Below, piece by piece: positions 1 to 8,900 of a stretch of 64,000 nucleotides of DNA. The position numbers and the translations under genes were made by a program. Positions within the stretch are counted from its first letter, which is position 1, and every line of letters begins with the position of its first letter. The notes beneath the pieces are model-generated. The model was not told the origin of the DNA. It worked only from the letters and a program-made list of their open reading frames with translations, and searched no databases. The stretch comes from Marinifilaceae bacterium. Its GTDB lineage: Bacteria > Bacteroidota > Bacteroidia > Bacteroidales > Marinifilaceae. The DNA lies in contig JAFGYE010000022.1 in the NCBI GenBank assembly GCA_016936255.1, forward strand, positions 1-64,000, read 5' to 3'.

Positions 1-1
1 C

Positions 2-112
2 CCATCGGGATTGTATGTTTATAGACAAACACCCTATTAATAAGAGTTCGGCTCCGAAGGAGTCGTATTCATTTGCAGAATATATATATCTATAAACATT
101 AGAATCCGATGG
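2..112. repeat. Inverted-repeat element with central GGCTCC-GAA-GGAGTC hairpin
   Basis: The arms at about 2-24 and 90-112 are imperfect inverted copies of each other; both start with ccatcgg and end with tgtttatag. A second short palindrome (ggctcc/ggagtc) sits in the middle at 50-64. There is no coding frame. This is a REP/MITE-like non-autonomous element rather than a gene. The rest of 1-580 holds no convincing gene, only this element, a 14-bp perfect palindrome (tcccgaattcggga, 171-184) and the hairpins at 252-369. Confidence 0.6.
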
Positions 113-251
113 ATTCAAAAAGACTTGGATCAACAAGTTCATGCTAAGGTTATGACTGATATTGTATTGATCCCGAATTCGGGAACAAAAAGGGAGCTCC
201 TCAAGGCACAATTCGTACCATTCACAGAGTTTCAGAATGCCACATGCCGGT

Positions 252-369
252 GAAAGCTTCCTGCTCATGTCGGGAGGTTTCCACAAGCTTGAGAAAGCTT
301 CCTGCCCACGGCAGGAAGAAAAAAAATGCTTGAGAAAGTTTCCTGCCCTCAGCAGGAAGCTTTCTCAAG
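252..369. repeat. Three iterated CTTCCTGC hairpin repeats
   Basis: Three copies of a cttcctgc...gcaggaag palindrome follow one another at about 252-277 (degenerate), 298-318 (perfect 9-bp arms, loop cac) and 329-369 (18-bp arms with one mismatch, loop cctca). The second and third copies are both preceded by cttgagaaag. The array could fold into very stable hairpins in either strand. A 72-codon open frame crosses it but only reflects the repeat, so I do not call a gene. Confidence 0.6.
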
Positions 370-580
370 TTGGAGATTCTTTGTTGCCCGCAGAACTAAG
401 CTTTCGCCCTGTTTTTGTGCTGTACTACTTCGGTATTGGTTTTTATTCGGATTGATAAGTATCAGGCTTATTGCTTACATATGGTAGACTGTGAGATTGT
501 TAAAAAAAATAGATTTTCTTTTGTTTATCTTAAAAAAATGATAACTTCAATACTTCGATGTTAAATTAAAATTAGTATTT

Positions 581-1315
581 ATGTTCGATTCTATTCATTT
601 GACGAGCTTGCGTCACAACGAATTCATTCAGTTTATTACCAATTTTCTGGAAATTATAAGCGGGAGTGATCTTGAAGCGCTTAAGCTAAAGACCCAGACC
701 AATGAGCTATCGGCTTTGTTGGCAACAATGTTTGTATTGTACAAACCCGATAAGGGGAGTGTCATTACAAAAACCCTGCAGGTGGATGATGCCCGCCGCG
801 ACAATGCGATTCTTGGCATCCAGTCTTTAATCGATGCATATACTTTTCATTTCGACGCAGAAACAAAGAATGCTGCCAATGTACTTGCTGCATGCTTAAA
901 GAAGTATGGATCGGGCATAGGCAAGCAAAATTATCAGGGCGAAACGGCTACCATCAATTCTATTCTTGAAGAATGGAAAAGAAATGAAGTGTATGTTGCT
1001 GCCATCAATAAATTAGGCCTTAGCGATTGGGTGAGTGAATTGGGAAGCGGAAATACACAATTCAATTCCGATTATATGAGTCGTGCTAAAGAAGATGCCG
1101 AATCATCAGAAATAAAACTGGTTGATCTGCGCAAGGAAATTACGGAAGCGTACCGGGTGCTGAGCAATCGTGTTAACGCATATGCTACCATTGGCGAAGT
1201 CGGAACTTATACCGATATGATTAAACATAGCAATAGTATCATTGAAAAATACAATGCTGTGATTGTTGCCCGTGCGGCTAAAACAGTGGAGGAGGAGATA
1301 CCTACTCAGGAGTAA
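581..1315 (+). CDS. DUF6261 family protein
   Basis: A 244-residue soluble, mostly helical protein with no signal peptide or membrane segment. The N-terminal 'FDSIHLTSLRHNEF' and the overall length fit the Bacteroidota-specific DUF6261 family, whose function is unknown. The ATG at 581 follows an AT-rich leader without a clear Shine-Dalgarno, as is common in this phylum. The gene stands alone, with repeats on both sides and a terminator 20 bases downstream. In many Bacteroidota members of this family occur in several copies, so it may be a lineage-specific paralogue. The family call rests on recognition by eye. Confidence 0.75.
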   Translation: MFDSIHLTSLRHNEFIQFITNFLEIISGSDLEALKLKTQTNELSALLATMFVLYKPDKGSVITKTLQVDDARRDNAILGIQSLIDAYTFHFDAETKNAANVLAACLKKYGSGIGKQNYQGETATINSILEEWKRNEVYVAAINKLGLSDWVSELGSGNTQFNSDYMSRAKEDAESSEIKLVDLRKEITEAYRVLSNRVNAYATIGEVGTYTDMIKHSNSIIEKYNAVIVARAAKTVEEEIPTQE

Positions 1316-1336
1316 ATCGGTTGAATGAATGAAATG

Positions 1337-1368
1337 AAAAACTACTCCGTTTGGGGTGGTTTTTTTAT
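1337..1368 (+). terminator. Intrinsic terminator after DUF6261 gene
   Basis: The stem actactcc / ggggtggt (two G-U pairs in the plus-strand RNA) with loop gttt is followed by seven T residues, 20 bases after the stop codon at 1315. Confidence 0.75.
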
Positions 1369-1381
1369 TGTTTTTTTCTGT

Positions 1382-1603
1382 CAGCCCTTCAGGCTGTTAT
1401 TTTCAAACGCGGGGAATCATGGGACGATGCCCCATTCTATGATCTGTCAGGCCTTCAGCCTGTTTTATTCATCAGCCTGAAGGGCTGATACACCATAACT
1501 AGGGACATCGTCCCTAGGATTACATGGGGCTCGTCCCTGATATACCGAAGCAGTCAATCATCAGCCTGAAGGGCTGATACACCATAACTTGGGACATCGT
1601 CCC
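1382..1603. repeat. REP-like palindrome array (two motif families) upstream of Y1 transposase
   Basis: Two short palindromes alternate. Motif A is cagcc-cttca-ggctg or its reverse, at 1382-1396, 1448-1462 (variant), 1473-1487 and 1562-1576. Motif B is gggacatcgtccc or variants, at 1421-1432, 1502-1514, 1527-1537 and 1591-1603. A compound unit of A, a spacer reading atacaccataact and B is repeated directly at 1471-1514 and 1560-1603. The array ends 20 bases before the transposase start. This is the arrangement known for REP/BIME sequences and their RAYT transposases. Confidence 0.8.
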
Positions 1604-1622
1604 AAGATAAAAGATAAATAAA

Positions 1623-2072
1623 ATGGGACAATCACTATCACAACTCTATGTTCACCTAACATTCGGAACAAAAGGAAGACAAGCACTACTGTCGGAACAT
1701 CTGGAGGCCAGACTGCATGCCTATATCGCAGGTATTCTTAAAAAAGTGGAGAGTCCGGCCTTAAAAATAAATTCTGTTCCCGATCACATTCATATCTTAT
1801 TCCGATTATCAAAAAATTATGCTCTTGCTAAAGTTGTGGAAGAGGTAAAGAAGGAGAGCTCGAAGTGGATGAAGGTAAATGGTGTGGAGGAATTTACCTG
1901 GCAAATTGGTTACGGGGCATTTTCGGTTAGCAGCTCGGCGGTAAAAACTGTTGAAAAGTATATTGAGCGACAGAAAGAACATCATCACTCAGCGAGTTAC
2001 AAAGAAGAGGTAGACGATTTTATGCGGAAATTTGATGTCATCGAATATGATGACAATTATTTCTGGAATTGA
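1623..2072 (+). CDS. REP-associated tyrosine transposase (IS200/IS605 Y1 type)
   Basis: A 149-residue single-domain Y1 (HUH) transposase. The HUH metal-binding motif is H55-I56-H57 within 'PDHIHIL', and the likely catalytic tyrosine is Y113 within 'EKYIERQKEHH'. Such enzymes cut and rejoin single-stranded DNA at hairpins. No TnpB partner follows. The gene lies directly behind an array of palindromic repeats, which suggests a domesticated REP-associated (RAYT-like) enzyme acting on those palindromes rather than a standard insertion sequence. A further perfect palindrome (cgccg-t-cggcg, 2129-2139) lies 57 bases downstream. The frame is intact, so the enzyme may be active. Confidence 0.88.
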   Translation: MGQSLSQLYVHLTFGTKGRQALLSEHLEARLHAYIAGILKKVESPALKINSVPDHIHILFRLSKNYALAKVVEEVKKESSKWMKVNGVEEFTWQIGYGAFSVSSSAVKTVEKYIERQKEHHHSASYKEEVDDFMRKFDVIEYDDNYFWN

Positions 2073-2193
2073 ACGTGTATTTCACCACAGTATCCAGCAG
2101 GTTTCCAAAAGCTAAGGGCGGTTTTAATCGCCGTCGGCGTTTTGTTAGGAAGAGTGAACCGATGAAAGGGCAATGTTTTAGAATATAAAAAAG

Positions 2194-2225
2194 AAAGAGC
2201 GATGATCACTACAATCATCGCTCTT
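2194..2225. terminator. Bidirectional intrinsic terminator between transposase and mntH
   Basis: Perfect 12-bp arms aagagcgatgat / atcatcgctctt around a 7-base loop. The minus-strand reading continues into TTTCTTTTTT and so ends the metal transporter gene. The plus-strand tail (tttgta) is weaker. Confidence 0.8.
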
Positions 2226-2231
2226 TTGTAT

Positions 2232-3491
2232 TTACAGAAAGCTGATAAAAAGCGCAATATTCAGTATTGTGATGATGCCTCCCATGGCATAAAGGGTGTA
2301 TTTCGATAGGTTCGAGTTTTTGTATTTGCCCATTACTTTCGACGAAGAGGTTAGGTACACCTGCGCAAAAATGGTGAACGGCAATTGAATACTCAATATC
2401 ATCTGCGAAATAATTAATCCCTGAAAAGGATTGGATATAAAATAGATAATTGCCAATGCAAGCAGCAGAGAAAGAGCCACGCCCAGGCGGGAATGATTGT
2501 CTTTAATATCGTAGGGTTCTTTAAACATACCTGCAAATATCGATCCTGCAGCCATTCCTGATGTAATGGTGGATGCCAGTCCTGCAAATAAAAGAGCTAC
2601 AGCAAAAACTACAGCGGCGTGCTCACCCAAAAGAGGCGCCAATAAATGATTTGCCTGTTCGAGTTCGGTGACCGGAGTTTTTGTTTTAAAAAAGGTGGCT
2701 GCCGCCAATAAAATCATAGCACTGTTTATTGCCCAGCCTATAATCATCGAGATAAAGGTATCCAGAAACTCATATTTCAACTGCCTTTTTATGATTTTGT
2801 CGTCTTTTAGGTTCCATTGCCGGCTTTGAATAATTTCGGAATGAAGAAACAGGTTGTGTGGCATTACAACCGCTCCTAAAACGCTCATGATTACAATCAT
2901 CGAACCTTTCGGGAAGCTTGGAGTTACCCAGCCTGTCATGGCACTGTTCCAGTCAATATCTACCAGCGACAGTTCATAAAAAAACGACAGACCAATAACC
3001 GATACAAATGCAATAATCCATTTTTCGATCATTCGGTATGCATTGGTATACAGCATAATTAGTACAAATATAGTGACCAGCAAAGCTCCGGCCCGTATGG
3101 GCAAATCAAACAGCATATTTAAGGCGATAGCTCCTCCCAGTATTTCGGCCAGGGAGGTTGAAACAGAAGCCAGCATAGCCGATGAAAGAATCAACTTTGA
3201 ATAGGTTGGTTTGATATAAATCATGGTAGCTTCTGAGAGACAGAGTCCTGTTGCAATCCCCAGATGTGCTACATTGTGCTGCAGAAATATCAACATGATG
3301 GTAGAAAGACTCACCATCCACAACAGCGCATAACCATAGTCTGCTCCCGCAGCAAGGTTCGAAGCCCAGTTGCCTGGATCAATGAAGCCGACAGTCACCA
3401 ATAAACCGGGACCAATGTATTTGAATATATCCAATCCACCGTATTGGGGCTCGTACCCCTTCTTGTCAATATTCTTTAATGTTTTAAACAT
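2232..3491 (-). CDS. mntH: NRAMP family divalent metal transporter (Mn/Fe)
   Basis: An inner-membrane proton-coupled Mn(II)/Fe(II) importer of about 419 residues with some 11 hydrophobic segments. It shows the NRAMP metal-site motif 'DPGNW' in the first helix and the 'MPHNLFLHSE' signature in helix 6. I use the ATG at 3491; an upstream in-frame TTG at 3524 would add 11 residues ('YQLPFLTQQI...') not expected in the family. It is transcribed alone, with a terminator just behind its stop codon. Manganese and iron are both possible substrates, and the sequence does not separate them. No MntR- or Fur-like site was recognised upstream. Confidence 0.9.
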   Translation of the reverse strand: MFKTLKNIDKKGYEPQYGGLDIFKYIGPGLLVTVGFIDPGNWASNLAAGADYGYALLWMVSLSTIMLIFLQHNVAHLGIATGLCLSEATMIYIKPTYSKLILSSAMLASVSTSLAEILGGAIALNMLFDLPIRAGALLVTIFVLIMLYTNAYRMIEKWIIAFVSVIGLSFFYELSLVDIDWNSAMTGWVTPSFPKGSMIVIMSVLGAVVMPHNLFLHSEIIQSRQWNLKDDKIIKRQLKYEFLDTFISMIIGWAINSAMILLAAATFFKTKTPVTELEQANHLLAPLLGEHAAVVFAVALLFAGLASTITSGMAAGSIFAGMFKEPYDIKDNHSRLGVALSLLLALAIIYFISNPFQGLIISQMILSIQLPFTIFAQVYLTSSSKVMGKYKNSNLSKYTLYAMGGIITILNIALFISFL

Positions 3492-3609
3492 GATTTGTTG
3501 TGTTAAAAAAGGAAGTTGATACAATGATTCCAGGGCTGAAAGCTATTTTAGAATGAATGTTCAATTCCTGATCGGATTAGGATGGCAGAGTTTTTTGCGA
3601 AATGCAAAG

Positions 3610-3736
3610 AGGTATCCGAAAAGTAAAGTTTCATTTGGAAAGGTCATGTTGAGCGAAGTTGAAACATCTGTTATTCAAAAATAAAGATTCTTCGACACGC
3701 TTAAGATGACAATACACCTGAACTTTTCGGACACCT
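3610..3736. repeat. 127-bp inverted-repeat (MITE-like) element
   Basis: Outer arms aggtatccgaaaagt (3610-3624) and acttttcggacacct (3722-3736) match as an inverted repeat at 14 of 15 positions. Inside lie longer degenerate inverted arms, around 3643-3668 (tcatgttgagcgaagttg) and 3686-3710 (cttcgacacgcttaagatga). There is no coding frame. It lies in the spacer between the divergent-from-repeat ends of mntH and sucB. Similar gagcgaag...cttcgac elements are scattered through many Bacteroidota genomes, from general knowledge. Confidence 0.65.
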
Positions 3737-3775
3737 TTTGTATGGATTTTGTTTTGAGAGATTGCAATCGGGAGA

Positions 3776-5020
3776 TTATATTTCCAATAACAATGAATCC
3801 GGGTCTTTGCCTGTGAACATCATTTTTTGAGGATTCTCAATCATTTCTTTAATCTTCACTAAAAATCCGACCGAATCTTTCCCATCAATCACCCGGTGAT
3901 CGTAGGATAGGGCGATGTACATCATGGGACGAATTTCTACCTTACCGTTTACAGCAACTGGCCGCTCAACAATATTGTGCATGCCCAAAATACCCGATTG
4001 AGGCGGATTGATAATTGGAGTACTTAACAGCGAACCAAACACACCGCCATTGGTAATGGTAAAAGTGCCGCCAGTCATTTCATCCAGACTAATTTTACCC
4101 GAACGTGCCTTGTTGGCTAAATTCATCAATTCCTTTTCTATATCGGCTAAACCTAAGGTTTCGGTGTTGCGGATAACCGGAACCATCAATCCTTTTGGTG
4201 TTTGCACCGCAATAGCAATATCTGCATATTCAGGAGTAACAATCTCCTCACCATCCATCATCGAATTTACGGCAGGATGAAGTTGTAAAGCCTCCGAAGC
4301 AGCCTTGGTAAAGAAGGACATAAAGCCCAGTTTGATGCCGTGGGTTTCCACAAATTTCTTTTGATACTTGCTTCGCAATGCCATTACCGCAGTCATGTCT
4401 ACTTCATTAAAAGTAGTCAGCATGGCCGTTTCATTCTTAACAGCAACCAAACGAGCTGCCAACTTCTTCCGAAGGTTGGTCATTTTTGTGCGTTTCGCTT
4501 CTCTCGAAATGCTTTTGCTTTGTGCTGGAATTGCTGCCTGAGTGCCTGCATTGTCGACCACTGCCTGAATGTCTTTTTTCGACAATCTCTGAATGCCTGC
4601 AATAACATCATCCACCGAAAGGTGATTTTCTTCCATCAGTTTTTTCGCAACGGGAGAAATCTTAACCTCTTTGTAGTTGTCAGAATTGATTGTTTTGGAT
4701 TCGGCCACAACTACTGGAGCTGTCTTTTCAGCAGGAGCTTCTTTTTTAGCCTCTTTAGGAGCAGAGGAAGCAGATGCTTCTCCGGCAAAACTTGTGTCTA
4801 TGCTGCAGGCAACCGATCCAACAGCAACTGTGTCGCCTTCCTGCGCCATAATCTGAATTTTACCACCTTCATCTGCAATAAGAGTCAGAGTGGCTTTATC
4901 CGACTCAATTTCTGCAATTTCCTGATCCTTTTCAACGATGTCACCATCTGACACAAACCAGTTGGCTATTTCTACTTCGGAAATGGATTCTCCGGGACTA
5001 GGTATTTTAATTTCGATCAT
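3776..5020 (-). CDS. sucB: 2-oxoglutarate dehydrogenase E2, dihydrolipoyl succinyltransferase
   Basis: The E2 core of the 2-oxoglutarate dehydrogenase complex, which transfers the succinyl group to CoA in the TCA cycle. 414 residues: one lipoyl domain (about 1-75, lipoyl-lysine K42 in 'ESDKATL'), an Ala/Pro/Lys-rich linker, an E1/E3-binding domain (about 120-158, '[11 protein letters not shown]') and the acyltransferase domain (about 180-412) with the catalytic 'HRVIDG' motif (H375). The length is typical of SucB. It follows sucA by 73 bases on the same strand, so an operon is likely; E3 (lpd) is not in this window. The spacer holds a TCTCA-rich repeat. Confidence 0.96.
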   Translation of the reverse strand: MIEIKIPSPGESISEVEIANWFVSDGDIVEKDQEIAEIESDKATLTLIADEGGKIQIMAQEGDTVAVGSVACSIDTSFAGEASASSAPKEAKKEAPAEKTAPVVVAESKTINSDNYKEVKISPVAKKLMEENHLSVDDVIAGIQRLSKKDIQAVVDNAGTQAAIPAQSKSISREAKRTKMTNLRKKLAARLVAVKNETAMLTTFNEVDMTAVMALRSKYQKKFVETHGIKLGFMSFFTKAASEALQLHPAVNSMMDGEEIVTPEYADIAIAVQTPKGLMVPVIRNTETLGLADIEKELMNLANKARSGKISLDEMTGGTFTITNGGVFGSLLSTPIINPPQSGILGMHNIVERPVAVNGKVEIRPMMYIALSYDHRVIDGKDSVGFLVKIKEMIENPQKMMFTGKDPDSLLLEI

Positions 5021-5057
5021 TGTTTTTGATTTTGTGAATTAGGTGAATGAGTTTTTT

Positions 5058-5096
5058 GTCTGAACTCTCTTATCTCAACTCTCACATCTATTCTTA
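5058..5096. repeat. TCTCA-rich spacer repeat between sucA and sucB
   Basis: The spacer reads as iterations of tctcaact and tctcacatct-type words. Related words occur at 8868-8895, 38931-38986 and 44690-44762, always between two genes of the same direction. Confidence 0.4.
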
Positions 5097-7949
5097 CATG
5101 ATTAACTTACTTTTCTTTTCTTCGAAATATTCGTGCTGAACGAGGATGTCTGCATGAGAGCTGCCTTCCACACATTGCAATCCGCAATATTTCAGTTTTC
5201 GATCGCAATTGCATTTTCGAAATACTTTATTTATTATTTCATTTTGCCCTGCCAAATGAATTTTAGTCAATCCGGTTGCAGGACTACCACTGGCCTGGCG
5301 TGCTACAGGAACCAATTTAACCTCTTTGTTTTTAAATTTGTAGTTGACAAACTGCCAGGCTCCCATATTTTCAGGTTCTTCCTGAACCCACAAATGAAGA
5401 AGGGCATTTGGATATCGATTTAAAATTTGATCAACTTGTTTATCAGGGAATGGATACAGCTGTTCCATTCGAATCAGAGCAATATCCTGAGCAAATAATT
5501 CTTCTTTCCGGGCCAGTAAATCGTAATAGATCTTTCCGGAACAGAAAACAACACGGCGAACTTCCTCAGCAATTATATTGTTGTCGTCAATCACTTCCTG
5601 AAACTGACCTTTGGCCATATCTTCAATTTTCGAAACACATTTTGCATGACGAAGTAAGCTTTTTGGTGTAAAACAAATCAACGGAACCCGTATATCACGC
5701 TTTACTTGTCTGCGAAGCATATGAAACAAGTTGGCTGGTGTTGTTGGATTGGTAATCTGCATGTTGTTGTTGGCACAAAGCGTAAGGAATCGCTCCATTC
5801 TTGCGCTCGAATGCTCTGCTCCCTGACCTTCATATCCATGAGGCAAATACATTACCAAACCATTTTTAATTCCCCATTTGTCTTCTGCAGCACTAATGTA
5901 TTGGTCGATAACCGCCTGAGCTACATTGTGGAAATCACCGAACTGAGCTTCCCAAATGGTTAGACCGGAAGGATGTGCCAAAGCGTATCCGTATTCAAAT
6001 CCAAGCACGCCATATTCGCTAAGCGAAGAGTTGTAAATGTGAAAAGGAGCCTGTTTACCGCTGATATTTTTTAACGGGAAATATTTCTCGTCTGAGTTTT
6101 CAATTACTAAAGCCGCATGCCGGTGCGAAAATGTACCTCTTTCTGAATCTTGACCGCTTACACGAACACTGTTTCCTTCTTCCAGCAGACTGGCATAGGC
6201 AAGAAGTTCTCCCATGGCCCAATCCAATTCATCATTTTTGACCATGTTTTTGCGATCGGCCATTAACTTTCCAATCTTTTTGAAGAAAGTAAGATCACCG
6301 GGCAAATTGGTAATGTTTTCGGCCAGCTCAAGCAAAGTCGTTTTTGCAACTCCTGTTTTAGGAGAAGATTCAAAATCTTCCTTTGTTGAATATCGGATGT
6401 TGCTGTAATAATCCTCCAGAAAAGGCTGTATAATTACTTTTTTAAATGTTTTCGATAGTTCAAAATCTTTATCTAAAAGTTTGTTGTAATCGGAATTAAT
6501 TGTTGCAATTTCTTCTTTGGTATAAATTCCTTTTCCAACAAGGAAATCGGCATAAATATCTCTTGGATTTTTATGCTTGGCGATTTCTTTGTACAAAATT
6601 GGTTGCGTGAAACGGGGTTCATCACCTTCGTTATGACCAAATTTTCGATACGAAAGAATATCTATAAAAACATCGGAGTTAAATTCCTGACGGTATTCCA
6701 TAGCTAGTTTGATAGTGAAAATCAAAGCTTCCACATCATCACCATTTACATGAAATACAGGAGAACGGGTAACCTTTGCAACATCGGTACAGTAAGTACT
6801 GGATCGGGCATCCAGGTAATTGGTTGTGAAACCTACCTGATTATTGATGACCAAATGGATGGTACCTCCGGTTTTGTATCCGGTTAACTGCGACATTTGA
6901 ATTGTTTCGTATACAATTCCCTGGGCTGCAATAGCCGCATCTCCATGAATTACAACAGGAACCAATTTGTCCTGATCGCCGGCGTAGTCGTTATCAATTT
7001 TCGAGCGTGAAATTCCTTCAACAACTGCACCAACAGTTTCCAAATGGGAAGGGTTTGGCGCTAAATGGAGTTTTACTTTACTTCCATCATCTGTTTTTAC
7101 CGTATTTCCATATCCCAAGTGATATTTTACATCACCCAAAGCAATATCTTCTTCGAATTCTTCGCCCATAAATTCTTTGAAAATATTGGCGTAAGGTTTC
7201 TCTAAGATATTGGCTAATACATTTAATCTTCCCCGGTGAGCCATCCCGAAAATGAATTCCTGAACACCAAGTTCAGCACCACGTTCAATCATGGCATCCA
7301 AAGCAGGAATCAAGGTTTCTGTTCCTTCAAGGGAAAAGCGTTTTTGACCGACAAATTTTTTGTGGATATAGTTTTCGAAACCAACGGCAAGCTTTAAATG
7401 ATAGTAGATGTGTTTGCGTTGCTCGTCGTTAAAATTCGGCGTATTTTTAGTGCCTTCCATCTTGTTTTGCAGCCATTTCATCATTTGAGGATGGCGAACA
7501 AAAACATATTCTGCACCTACTGATTTGCAATAAGTTTCCTGCAGATGGGAAACAATATCTTTTAATTTGGAAGCACCTAAACCTATTTCAGTTCCAGCGT
7601 GGAAAACAGTTTCCAAATCCGATTCTGATAAATCGAAGTTTTCAATGTCGAGTGTTGGAAAATATTTTCGACGGGTTCGAACCGGATTTGTCTTGGTAAA
7701 AAGATGTCCACGCTGCCGATAGGCTTGTATTAAATTCATAACGTTGAATTCTTTGCTCATCGAATTTGTGGCAGGAATATTTTCGTTGGCCGCTTGTTCC
7801 TTAATTGGGAATTTGGCTGTTGCAAAATCAAATCCCTGAAAAAATCGTCTCCAGCTTTCTTCAACAGATTCAGGATCATTTTTATAGGATTGGTAAAGTT
7901 GGTCGATGTATTCGATTTCGCTATTGCCCAAAAAGCTAAATTTATCCAT
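5094..7949 (-). CDS. sucA: 2-oxoglutarate dehydrogenase E1 component
   Basis: Thiamine-diphosphate-dependent decarboxylase that starts the 2-oxoglutarate dehydrogenase reaction. 951 residues, close to the usual 930-950. The N-terminal E1-specific segment ('FLGNSEIEYIDQLYQ', about 5-40) that contacts the complex is present, followed by the ThDP-binding core ('HGDAAIAAQG', 'VFHVNGDDVEAL') and the transketolase-like pyrimidine and C-terminal domains ('LPHGYEGQGAEHSSAR'). It is the first gene of a sucA-sucB unit. A TACATTTG box (minus strand, 7994-8001) lies about 45 bases before the start and is the likely promoter core. Confidence 0.97.
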   Translation of the reverse strand: MDKFSFLGNSEIEYIDQLYQSYKNDPESVEESWRRFFQGFDFATAKFPIKEQAANENIPATNSMSKEFNVMNLIQAYRQRGHLFTKTNPVRTRRKYFPTLDIENFDLSESDLETVFHAGTEIGLGASKLKDIVSHLQETYCKSVGAEYVFVRHPQMMKWLQNKMEGTKNTPNFNDEQRKHIYYHLKLAVGFENYIHKKFVGQKRFSLEGTETLIPALDAMIERGAELGVQEFIFGMAHRGRLNVLANILEKPYANIFKEFMGEEFEEDIALGDVKYHLGYGNTVKTDDGSKVKLHLAPNPSHLETVGAVVEGISRSKIDNDYAGDQDKLVPVVIHGDAAIAAQGIVYETIQMSQLTGYKTGGTIHLVINNQVGFTTNYLDARSSTYCTDVAKVTRSPVFHVNGDDVEALIFTIKLAMEYRQEFNSDVFIDILSYRKFGHNEGDEPRFTQPILYKEIAKHKNPRDIYADFLVGKGIYTKEEIATINSDYNKLLDKDFELSKTFKKVIIQPFLEDYYSNIRYSTKEDFESSPKTGVAKTTLLELAENITNLPGDLTFFKKIGKLMADRKNMVKNDELDWAMGELLAYASLLEEGNSVRVSGQDSERGTFSHRHAALVIENSDEKYFPLKNISGKQAPFHIYNSSLSEYGVLGFEYGYALAHPSGLTIWEAQFGDFHNVAQAVIDQYISAAEDKWGIKNGLVMYLPHGYEGQGAEHSSARMERFLTLCANNNMQITNPTTPANLFHMLRRQVKRDIRVPLICFTPKSLLRHAKCVSKIEDMAKGQFQEVIDDNNIIAEEVRRVVFCSGKIYYDLLARKEELFAQDIALIRMEQLYPFPDKQVDQILNRYPNALLHLWVQEEPENMGAWQFVNYKFKNKEVKLVPVARQASGSPATGLTKIHLAGQNEIINKVFRKCNCDRKLKYCGLQCVEGSSHADILVQHEYFEEKKSKLIM

Positions 7950-7993
7950 ATAATTATTCGTTGTACTTAGTCTTATTATCGTTGTAACTTAAA

Positions 7994-8001
7994 CAAATGT
8001 A
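7994..8001 (-). promoter_or_regulatory. Probable -7 element for sucAB
   Basis: TACATTTG on the minus strand matches the Bacteroidota TAnnTTTG -7 consensus exactly. It lies about 45 bases upstream of sucA; no convincing TTG was found at the expected -33 position. The rest of 8002-8197 is AT-rich with no gene. Confidence 0.45.
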
Positions 8002-8197
8002 TTAATTTTTAAAGCTTATGATGATATCAAAAACGAATAAAAGATAAAAAGATCATTTTTTTTACAGATATCCATATAGAGTTTTTCTATAAGATGTTTT
8101 GGCTTAACATTACTGAAAATAAACAGCACAATTCTTTTATTTGATGCCGGTTCGAATTACTTTAGTTTTTTTAAGGTAAACATGTAAAATCTCATAG

Positions 8198-8866
8198 ATG
8201 TATTTTCTTCGTATTTTGGTTGTTTTAGTGCTTGGTGCTCAATTCACAGCCTGTCATAATTTACAAAAAAAACCTCGGTTTGCTCTCGAAAAAGGTGATC
8301 TTCTTTTTCAGGATTTCGATTCTGATTCAATTTCAGATGCGATAGAATCAGTAACTGGCGGAGAAGAACATTTGAGCTTTTCGCATGTTGGGATTGTTGA
8401 TATTCATTCAAACGGGGATACTATGGTTTTAGAGGCCATCTCAAAAGGAGTTACCTACACCAAACTCAATATTTTTTTGCAGCGAAGCACTACTGCTGAC
8501 CAAAAACCAAAAGTTGAGGTGGGAAGGCTAAAACCTGAATTTAGTGCATTAATTAATAAAGCGCTTGATGCAGGAAAACAGTTAATCGGAAAACCATACG
8601 ATGATGTCTATATTATGGAAGATTCAACCTACTATTGCTCTGAACTGATTTATGAAATATTTTCAGATACCCAGGATTCAATCGAAGTATTTCAATTAAA
8701 TCCAATGACTTTTAAAGACTCTAAAACGGGAAATTTTCTTCCGTTTTGGGTTGAATATTACAAAAAATTAGGTGTGGATATCCCGGAAGGAAAACCAGGT
8801 TTGAATCCCAATGGGATGCACGAGTCTCCGAATATCGAGATTGTATTTTCCTACTTGCGGCAATAA
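8198..8866 (+). CDS. YiiX/YebB-like NlpC/P60-superfamily lipoprotein
   Basis: A 222-residue predicted lipoprotein: a hydrophobic signal ending in the lipobox 'QFTAC' (C19). The mature part fits the permuted papain-like NlpC/P60 group (YiiX/YebB/DUF830), with the catalytic histidine probably in 'SFSHVGIV' and the cysteine in 'TYYCSELI'. Members act on or near the cell wall or on lipids, with varied substrates; the exact substrate cannot be read from the sequence. It is separated by 34 bases from the downstream nuclease gene, possibly co-transcribed. Confidence 0.78.
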   Translation: MYFLRILVVLVLGAQFTACHNLQKKPRFALEKGDLLFQDFDSDSISDAIESVTGGEEHLSFSHVGIVDIHSNGDTMVLEAISKGVTYTKLNIFLQRSTTADQKPKVEVGRLKPEFSALINKALDAGKQLIGKPYDDVYIMEDSTYYCSELIYEIFSDTQDSIEVFQLNPMTFKDSKTGNFLPFWVEYYKKLGVDIPEGKPGLNPNGMHESPNIEIVFSYLRQ

Positions 8867-8867
8867 T

Positions 8868-8895
8868 CTCACATCTTTCATCTCAAATCTTACTT
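8868..8895. repeat. TCTCA-rich spacer repeat before AddB-like gene
   Basis: The 34-base spacer is almost wholly made of tctcacatctt and tctcaaatctt words, sharing its vocabulary with the spacers at 5058, 38931 and 44690. Confidence 0.4.
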
Positions 8896-8900
8896 AAACA

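Noticed and set aside
237-455. 72-codon open frame
   Set aside because: It crosses the hairpin repeats at 252-369 and its sequence only reflects them; no signal of a real product.
2057-2257. 66-codon minus-strand frame
   Set aside because: Runs over the terminator at 2194-2225 and into mntH; a shadow.
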